The translations under genes were made by a program, and so were the position numbers. From Ostreococcus mediterraneus (taxonomy: Eukaryota; Chlorophyta; Mamiellophyceae; Mamiellales; Bathycoccaceae), in assembly GCA_012295225.1 (NCBI GenBank), contig WMKK01000002.1, positions 317,167-381,166 of the forward strand: a stretch of DNA of 64,000 nucleotides. Direction: 5' to 3'. Shown here piece by piece: positions 62,736 through 64,000 of the stretch (the stretch's first letter is position 1; each line of letters begins with the position of its first letter). The notes below the pieces were generated by a model. It was not told where the DNA came from. It worked only from the letters and a program-made list of their open reading frames with translations, and did not search any database.

Positions 62736-64000
62736 ATGCCGACGCGCGTGTGCGCGGCGTACGAGGCGCTGCAAGCGTCCGTGGGGCGCGCGAGGCGCAC
62801 GGGCGCGGTGCTGGATGCAGACACTCGTGATGTTTCATGGACATGTGAGGATGACGCCGACGCCGACGACGATGACGACGTGCGTCGCGTCTCACCGCTC
62901 GGGCTCGACGACGACGCATCGCGGCACATGTCATCGAACGCTCGCGTGTCCACGAGCGCATCGCGGCGCGGCCAGAGGCGCACTGATGAGGCCCTTCCGA
63001 CGTGGCGCTCGCCTCGATTTCGCGTCCCGGCGCGCGCGTCGGCGTGCTCATCCGCCTACGCCGCCGCGTGCGCATCCACCGGCGCGCACGTGAGCTCGAG
63101 AGTATTACAACAGTTGTGCAAGCGAAAAGCTGACGTTTCATCGGCGGGTCTCGGGTCCATGGGCGCCATGGCGGTCGCCGCGGGCGTCGCGGCGAACGTC
63201 GTCACGGAAAGCTTGGACGTCTCTCGCAACCGGATCGACGATGACGGCATTCACGCTCTCGTGCACGCCGCCACGCGCGCAAAAGCACTTAAAGCATTAA
63301 ATTTTAGCGAAAACATCCTGTCGAGGGCGATTGAACCGCAATGCGCGGAGGCGCTGAAACGATTAAAGAAACTCAACGTCTCGGCGTGCGGCGTCGACGA
63401 CGAAGCCGCACGCGCGATGTTCACAATTCTCTGCGACCCGCAGTGCGCGCTTGAGACGCTGAACGTATCGAAGAATAAAATAACCAACATTTCTGGGTGC
63501 GCTATCGGTGACGCGCTGGCGACAAATGACACATTACGCGTGTTGGATGTGTCCTGGAACGCCATCGGAGCCCAAGCGTGCGCCGAAATTAGCCGAGGAT
63601 TAAAAGCTAACCGCACGTTGGCAACATTATCGCTCGCATGGAACGGCATCGGTGACGAAGGCGGCAAGCATATTGGCGATTCACTCGGTGTTAATCGTTC
63701 GTTGCGAGTGCTTGATTTATCGCGATGTCGTCTGGGTGGTGACGCGTGTATGGTGATTAGCGAAGGATTGCGAAGCAACGACGCGTTGACGACGCTTCGG
63801 CTCGACCACAACGCGTGCGGGGAAGACGGCGGGAGGCATTTGATGACAATGCTGATGCATAATGATTATTTAACCACACTGACGCTGGATGGGTCGTCAT
63901 TCGTGGATGTTCCGAGGCGGACAAAGCACAACGTGGCGACGGCTACGGCTACGACGTCGACAGAGTCGCGCGACGGCGCCACGTTCAATCCACACAATCC
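62736..64000 (+). CDS. Leucine-rich-repeat protein of the RNI/NLRC3-like type (3' end outside window)
   Basis: The plus strand is open for 421 codons to the right edge, so the C-terminus is missing. Residues 1-140 are low-complexity, with an acidic patch (DDADADDDDD) and many Ser/Arg. From about residue 170, repeats of about 28 residues appear, of the ribonuclease-inhibitor type. Their cores include LDVSRNRIDDDGIHALV, LNVSKNKI, LDVSWNAIGAQACAEI, LSLAWNGIGDEGGKHIG, LDLSRCRLGGDACMVI and LRLDHNACGEDGGRHL. Such arrays bind protein partners; a role cannot be given. The start is the first ATG in this frame after the divergent promoter. The reading frame is unbroken throughout. Confidence 0.87.
   Translation, partial: MPTRVCAAYEALQASVGRARRTGAVLDADTRDVSWTCEDDADADDDDDVRRVSPLGLDDDASRHMSSNARVSTSASRRGQRRTDEALPTWRSPRFRVPARASACSSAYAAACASTGAHVSSRVLQQLCKRKADVSSAGLGSMGAMAVAAGVAANVVTESLDVSRNRIDDDGIHALVHAATRAKALKALNFSENILSRAIEPQCAEALKRLKKLNVSACGVDDEAARAMFTILCDPQCALETLNVSKNKITNISGCAIGDALATNDTLRVLDVSWNAIGAQACAEISRGLKANRTLATLSLAWNGIGDEGGKHIGDSLGVNRSLRVLDLSRCRLGGDACMVISEGLRSNDALTTLRLDHNACGEDGGRHLMTMLMHNDYLTTLTLDGSSFVDVPRRTKHNVATATATTSTESRDGATFNPHN

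Noticed and set aside
1-64000. Transposons, virus-like elements, CRISPR arrays, tRNA and rRNA genes
   Set aside because: No transposase, reverse transcriptase, capsid or integrase signature, no long terminal repeats, no spaced short repeats, and no cloverleaf-like sequence was noticed on either strand.

Overview
The window is nuclear DNA of a very small green alga, most like Ostreococcus or another member of the Mamiellales (Mamiellophyceae). The evidence is a photosystem I PsaF precursor, a chlorophyll-binding-type fusion protein, a plastid-type starch phosphorylase and a plastid-type triose-phosphate isomerase. These sit among ordinary eukaryotic genes (Rab7, RPL8, RPL9, gamma-tubulin complex GCP4, a Ubc6-type E2). 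DNA is GC-rich, most genes are single long exons, and spacers are often only 30-200 bases. The few introns share GTRCGTG-like donors and mostly a CTGAC/CTAAC-like branch site. The species cannot be settled by eye.

Layout, left to right. 1-11.7 kb: a partial EF-hand protein, RPL9 divergent from the rRNA-processing factor MRD1, a NatD-type N-terminal acetyltransferase divergent from PsaF, a membrane-anchored unknown divergent from Rab7, and a FAS1-LHC-like fusion. 11.7-23.6 kb: a large MBD9-like chromatin protein, a long coiled-coil protein broken by a 50-N assembly gap inside a 156-bp tandem repeat, a TraB-family protein and an XK-related-like membrane protein. 24-35.5 kb: RPL8, an EEP-fold nuclease, three unknown genes, a ZGRF1-like helicase, a tail-anchored E2 and a coiled-coil gene. 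35.6-48.5 kb, mostly minus strand: a PHD/ePHD protein with a degenerate SNF2 core, a USP12/46-type deubiquitinase, a class 3 lipase, a secreted FAS1 protein, an ARM-repeat protein and a UBZ4-AlkB dioxygenase. 49-64 kb: an ACT-starch phosphorylase fusion, GCP4, triose-phosphate isomerase, an ILR1-like amidohydrolase, a coiled-coil membrane protein, a sodium/solute symporter, a tRNA-dihydrouridine synthase and a partial leucine-rich-repeat protein.

The genes are mostly unrelated housekeeping functions, as expected for a compact eukaryotic chromosome. One functional pairing is suggestive: RPL9 and MRD1 share a divergent promoter region and both serve ribosome production. I see no transposon, virus-like element, CRISPR array, tRNA or rRNA gene. 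The most unusual content is in protein architecture: the pseudo-ATPase chromatin reader, the FAS1-LHC fusion, the ACT-phosphorylase fusion and an XKR-like protein in a green alga.
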